Shown here: positions 60,646 to 64,000 of the stretch, piece after piece
Layout of the letters: each line of letters opens with the position of its first letter
Numbering within the stretch: position 1 is the stretch's first letter
DNA from: Nocardioides sp. R-C-SC26
GTDB lineage: Bacteria > Actinomycetota > Actinomycetes > Propionibacteriales > Nocardioidaceae
Assembly (NCBI RefSeq): GCF_021246465.1
Contig: NZ_JAHRHK010000001.1
Location: 1 to 64,000 of the forward strand
Direction: 5' to 3'
Length of the DNA stretch: 64,000 nucleotides
The notes under the pieces: generated by a model
Databases searched by the model: none
What the model saw: only the letters and a program-made list of their open reading frames with translations
What the model was told of the DNA's origin: nothing
Made by a program: the position numbers and the translations under genes

Positions 60646-61884
60646 TCAGCGCTGGTCGCCGCGTGCCGGGTGTGGCACGCCACCGGAGGGCGAGGCGTCC
60701 ACCAGGTCGTGTTGCACCCCCCAGTCGCGCCGCAGCCTCTCCATCTGCTTGGCCTGGAAGCGCTGCCCCAGGCGGGTGCGGAGGGCGAGCATCGGGGGGA
60801 GCCGGTCGAGGAGGGCGTTGACGGCGCCGAGAACTGCTCCGAGGCCGCGGATCACCGTGGTGAGCCGTGTGCGCGGGATCTGCAGGTCGTCGGCGATCTC
60901 GTCGCCGAGAAAGAGGCGCTCCATCGCGTGCACCGCCGGAAGGGAGAGGCGCTGCGCCGGCCCGGGCAGCAGCAGGTCCACCTCGGGAACCAGGAACTCA
61001 CGGTTGATGCTGGCGACCAGCGAGCGGCAGTAGTCGTCGACCACGGGACGGGTCATCAGGTACAGAGCCTCGAGCCGTTCCTGATCCGCCGCGTCGCGCG
61101 GCAGGAGGCGGTCGTCGATGCCGAGAAGATGGCCGAGGTAACGCCAGCGCGCGTAGCTCGCGGCACGTTCGTGGGGCAGATGCGGGGCGCCGATCATGGC
61201 CATGCTGCGCATCGGGATGAGCGCGAACTCGATGAGGGTGTAGGCCAGGTAGGACTGGCAGATCGGTACGCCCCACGCCGTGACGTCCCACGCTGGTCGG
61301 CGCAGCAGATCGGCGCGGACGAGGGCATGGATGACGCGTACTCGAACCGTGAGCTCGAAGCCCTCGCTGAAGCGCTCGAGACCGCCCGGGGCGTTGACCG
61401 CGACCAGCCAGGAGCCGACCTCCACGGTGCGTGCTCCTGCGTTCTCGACATAGCGACCGGTCATCTCCAGAGGACGCGAGGCGGCGGAGTTGGCATAGCC
61501 GCTGAGCAGGGACGCCGCACCCAGCACGATGCCGGCCTGCCGGGTGTACCGCGGCACGTGGCGGCTGCCGTGGTCGATCCGAGCGGTGTCGACCCATGCC
61601 GGTCGAGCGTCGAGGTGCTCGAACAGTGCGCGCAATGAGAGCGGTGCATCGGGGACGGCCTCGATGCCTTGGCGGCACGCCGTGCGCAGCATCCGCATCG
61701 CCCGCCCGTGGCCGAGGTCGGCGAAGTCGGCCACGAAGGCGTCGGCCAGCGGATCGCCGTCCCACATCGCGTCGAAGTAGGTGTCGGCCGCCGCGCCGAA
61801 ACGACGGCGCGCCTCGTCACGGCGTCGTAGCGACGTCGGCACCTGGCGGGAGTCGTCCCGCGCCTCGAAGACCTCAGCGACCAT
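60646..61884 (-). CDS. DUF2236 / oxygenase MpaB family protein
   Basis: A 412-residue all-helical protein of the family that includes the heme b rubber oxygenase Lcp and fungal MpaB. The likely heme-His region is VRVRVIHALVRADLLRR (Arg-x-x-His...Arg pattern), with YARWRYLGHLLGIDD further on. The C-terminus is rich in basic residues. Divergent from a TetR gene with a palindromic operator between them. Substrate unknown; latex is only one possibility. Confidence 0.82.
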   Translation of the reverse strand: MVAEVFEARDDSRQVPTSLRRRDEARRRFGAAADTYFDAMWDGDPLADAFVADFADLGHGRAMRMLRTACRQGIEAVPDAPLSLRALFEHLDARPAWVDTARIDHGSRHVPRYTRQAGIVLGAASLLSGYANSAASRPLEMTGRYVENAGARTVEVGSWLVAVNAPGGLERFSEGFELTVRVRVIHALVRADLLRRPAWDVTAWGVPICQSYLAYTLIEFALIPMRSMAMIGAPHLPHERAASYARWRYLGHLLGIDDRLLPRDAADQERLEALYLMTRPVVDDYCRSLVASINREFLVPEVDLLLPGPAQRLSLPAVHAMERLFLGDEIADDLQIPRTRLTTVIRGLGAVLGAVNALLDRLPPMLALRTRLGQRFQAKQMERLRRDWGVQHDLVDASPSGGVPHPARGDQR

Positions 61885-61890
61885 GACGTC

Positions 61891-61896
61891 AGACTA
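61891..61896 (-). promoter_or_regulatory. Leaderless -10 box for DUF2236 gene
   Basis: TAGTCT on the - strand, 6 nt before the ATG at 61884, directly abutting the palindromic operator. Confidence 0.5.
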
Positions 61897-61916
61897 AGAT
61901 GAGGAATCCTCATCTT
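61896..61916. promoter_or_regulatory. Palindromic operator between DUF2236 and TetR genes
   Basis: Perfect 10-1-10 palindrome with arm AAGATGAGGA around a single A. It abuts the DUF2236 -10 box and lies 27 bp before the TetR ATG, so a bound TetR dimer would block both promoters. Confidence 0.75.
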
Positions 61917-61942
61917 CTATTCACTTTTTCGGGAGTACGGAC

Positions 61943-62557
61943 ATGGCCTATCGGACACGGGTCCGTCCGGTGCAGGACCGAGCCGTACAGATGCGACGCT
62001 CACTTCTCGACGCGGCCGTCGCGATCCTGGAGGCCGAGGGCTACGACCGACTCACCACGACCGCGATCAGCCGACGTGCCCACGTCAGCAGCGGAACGTT
62101 CTACCGCTACTTCAACGACAAGGCCGAGATCATGGAGGTGCTGCGCGACGAGGCCGTCGCGGCGATCTCCGACGATCTGATGGTGGGTGTCGTCGCAGCT
62201 CTCGACCTCGACGTCGAACCCGCACTCGAACGCGTCGTGGAGACTCTGATCGACGGGTTCGAGGCCCACCGCGCGGTGATCCTCGCGATCATCAACCAGA
62301 TGCCGGCCGGCAACAACGCCAACATCCTCCCCGAGGTCGAGGCGCAACTGCGTCAACTCGCCTCCCTGCTCCCACGTCGGCACCTGCCGGACCTCGACGA
62401 GGACGGCCTCGACGCGGTCGTGTTCATGACGATGGGCGTGCTCGTCTCGACGTGCCTGCGGATCGCCCTGCAGCGTCCGGCTCACGTCGAGCGAGAGCGC
62501 TTGGTGGCGATCGCCGTCGGCATGCTCGCGGGTGGCATGGTGGCCGCCCGCGCCTGA
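61943..62557 (+). CDS. TetR family transcriptional regulator
   Basis: A 204-residue repressor. N-terminal HTH (about 20-65: RRSLLDAAVAILEAEGYDRLTTTAI in part, then SSGTFYRYFNDKAEIMEVL) and an all-alpha ligand domain. ATG 61943 with GGGAG upstream. It probably represses itself and the divergent DUF2236 gene through the palindrome between them. Ligand unknown, presumably hydrophobic. Confidence 0.92.
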   Translation: MAYRTRVRPVQDRAVQMRRSLLDAAVAILEAEGYDRLTTTAISRRAHVSSGTFYRYFNDKAEIMEVLRDEAVAAISDDLMVGVVAALDLDVEPALERVVETLIDGFEAHRAVILAIINQMPAGNNANILPEVEAQLRQLASLLPRRHLPDLDEDGLDAVVFMTMGVLVSTCLRIALQRPAHVERERLVAIAVGMLAGGMVAARA

Positions 62558-62593
62558 CGCCGGCGCTCCCGACCCGGACCCTGCGATCGGGGA

Positions 62594-64000
62594 TCAGCAG
62601 GAGACGACGCGCACCACGCCCCGCGTCAGTCGCACCCGGAAGTCGAGCACCTGGCCGCCGTTCTCGATCCGCCATGCCGAGGGAGGCAGGGGTTTGCCGT
62701 CCACCCGGACGCCGCAGACGTCGATCGGGCGGCGCAGCGTCGCGAGCGAGACCTGCGCGGTGTAGGTGCGCGCCCGCCGTCCGGCGATCTCCAGTCTCCA
62801 GCCGGCACCGTCCTCCACCGAGGTGAGGCGTTCCCCCCTGCCGAATCGGGTGACGCTGCGGCCGCGAGGGAAGGCGAGCAGCTGCATGCGGTCGGCTCGC
62901 TCGCGCGCGCTCACGACGTCGCCGGCGCGACCGAAGTCGGTGAGGGTGTCGACGTCGGGGTCGAGCATCGCGAGCACGGCGCCGGCGCGCACGAGCAACG
63001 GCAGCTGGTCGCGGGGAGCGGGCACGGTGACCCGCCGGAGACGCGCGTCGCTGCCCCGCAGCAGCCGTGCGGCGCCGAGGTCGAGGTCGCGGGTGGCGTC
63101 GCGGTAGCGCGTGGAACTGCCGAGATCGACCCACGTGCCACCGGGCAGGGCGAGCTCGCGTCGGGTGGCACCGGGGCTCAGGACCGGAGCGACGAGCATG
63201 TCGGGCCCGAACATGAAGACGTCGTCCTGATCGCTGGCGGCGGACGTCGGGTGGGTGAGCACGAGGTGGCGCATGATCGGCAACCCGGTTCGCAGGTAGG
63301 TGCGGTGCGCCTCCAGCAGGTAGGGCGCGAGCTGGGTACGCAGGGCGCCGTATCTCCGCCAGGTGGTGAGGTGTGGCTCCTCCCAGACCAGCGGGCGGTC
63401 CTTGTCGGGCACCTCGACGCCGTCGTTCTTCGCCCGCATCACGCCGCTGAAGGCTCCGAGCTGGATCCAGCGGTCGAGCAGCTCGTCACCGAGAGAGACC
63501 GTGCCGAGGGCGAAGAACCCACCGATGTCGGAACCCCAGACACCGATACCGCTGAGACCCGAGCTCAGCCCGGCCGTCACGACCGAGCGCAGGCCGTCGA
63601 AGCCCCAGATGCTGGTGGGATCGCCGCCCCACACGACCGGTGAGCACCGCACGGACCCCGTCCAACCGGACCGCACGAACCGGACGATCGGACGGTCGAC
63701 GTCGGCGACCATGCGCTGGGTCTGGCAGTGGTAGTCCCGCGCGTAGGCGTTGTGCAGCTCGCTGCCGGTGCGACCGCGCTCGTCGACGGCGACCGGCGGG
63801 GTGTACTCGCCGAAGTCCTCCATCCACCCGTCGTGACCGTGCGCCACCATCCGGTCGACGATCCGCCCGTAGTGCTGGTCGATCTTCGGGGAGGTGAAGT
63901 CGAACTGGGTCAGCGGCCGCACGGTGAACTGGGCTCCGCCGACATAGGCCGGGTAGACGAACGGGACGCCGCCGACCGTCTTCTGCACAGCACCGTCGGC
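62594..64000 (-). CDS. GH31 alpha-glucosidase family protein, N-terminus beyond window
   Basis: The frame runs past position 64000, so the N-terminal part is missing; 468 residues are visible. Glycoside hydrolase family 31: catalytic nucleophile Asp in GWMEDFGEYTPP, acid/base Asp in SPVVWGGDPTS, and GIGVWGSDIGGFF as the substrate-binding segment, followed by beta-sandwich domains (DVFMFGPDMLVAPVLSPGAT). Family members cleave alpha-glucosides or alpha-xylosides. No signal peptide can be judged. Converges with tetR, 36 bp between stops. Confidence 0.9.
   Translation of the reverse strand, partial: ADGAVQKTVGGVPFVYPAYVGGAQFTVRPLTQFDFTSPKIDQHYGRIVDRMVAHGHDGWMEDFGEYTPPVAVDERGRTGSELHNAYARDYHCQTQRMVADVDRPIVRFVRSGWTGSVRCSPVVWGGDPTSIWGFDGLRSVVTAGLSSGLSGIGVWGSDIGGFFALGTVSLGDELLDRWIQLGAFSGVMRAKNDGVEVPDKDRPLVWEEPHLTTWRRYGALRTQLAPYLLEAHRTYLRTGLPIMRHLVLTHPTSAASDQDDVFMFGPDMLVAPVLSPGATRRELALPGGTWVDLGSSTRYRDATRDLDLGAARLLRGSDARLRRVTVPAPRDQLPLLVRAGAVLAMLDPDVDTLTDFGRAGDVVSARERADRMQLLAFPRGRSVTRFGRGERLTSVEDGAGWRLEIAGRRARTYTAQVSLATLRRPIDVCGVRVDGKPLPPSAWRIENGGQVLDFRVRLTRGVVRVVSC

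Overview
The window is GC-rich (about 70%), densely coded DNA of an actinomycete. Gene order and protein types point to the Propionibacteriales/Nocardioidaceae; this placement is inferred from gene content, not tested. Diagnostic points are actinobacterial QcrA/QcrB/QcrC and CtaC/D/E/F, a VWA-TadB fusion, DUF3043 and DUF5304 proteins, a DnaQ-UvrC fusion, and many leaderless starts with a TANNNT box 6-8 nt upstream. From memory, much of 18.4-61 kb follows the Mycobacterium tuberculosis order Rv2182c-Rv2205c (glycerate kinase, HesB, adenosine kinase, ctaC, qcr, ctaE, trpD, DnaQ-UvrC, NlpC/P60, fadD15, SRPBCC, ArsA-like, plsC).

Layout. 0-3.1 kb: fructose PTS genes (fruK, fruR, ptsI). 3.1-5.3 kb: molybdopterin oxidoreductase. 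5.5-11.2 kb: rpsO, pnp, M16 peptidase, dapB, a conserved housekeeping block. 11.2-13.8 kb: lipase and a GNAT-azlC-azlD chain interrupted by a 71-bp tandem repeat that makes two overlapping micro-ORFs. 13.8-18.4 kb: aldo/keto reductase, DUF3043, a GAF histidine kinase, nadA and a decayed acetyltransferase gene. 18.4-22.8 kb: glycerate kinase, HesB, adenosine kinase, cysteine desulfurase and TusA. 23-34 kb: the aerobic respiratory supercomplex (ctaC-ctaD-ctaF on +, ctaE-qcrC-qcrA-qcrB on -, ctaG on +), with an L,D-transpeptidase and an AbiEi-like gene flanked by palindromic repeats between the two halves.

34-42.7 kb: trpD, two membrane proteins, a stand-alone Lrp ligand domain, the DnaQ-UvrC fusion, and an NlpC/P60 hydrolase behind a CRP-like palindrome and a c-di-AMP (ydaO-type) riboswitch. 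It is followed by a membrane metallopeptidase that appears to start at CTG. 42.7-52.2 kb: a tad/Flp pilus locus on the - strand (cpaB, cpaE, cpaF, tadB, tadC) that continues into a histidine kinase, a LuxR-type regulator and two Flp pilins. 52.2-60.7 kb: lipid and sugar-phosphate genes (acyl-CoA ligase, SRPBCC, ArsA-like ATPase, DUF5304, two tandem ROK kinases, esterase, PlsC). 60.6-64 kb: DUF2236 oxygenase with a divergent TetR, and the C-terminal part of a GH31 glucosidase.

How it fits together: the window is mainly chromosomal core. It combines respiration (bc1-aa3), cell-wall turnover, Fe-S/sulfur trafficking, tryptophan, lysine and NAD synthesis, and an adhesion pilus with its own two-component system. 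I saw no tRNA, rRNA, CRISPR array or insertion sequence. The most unusual structures are the micro-ORF chain at 12.4 kb, the REP-like palindromes at 8.3, 27.5 and 28.6 kb, the stacked regulators at 40.2-40.5 kb, and two G/C homopolymer patches (31.5 and 47.6 kb) that look like consensus errors.
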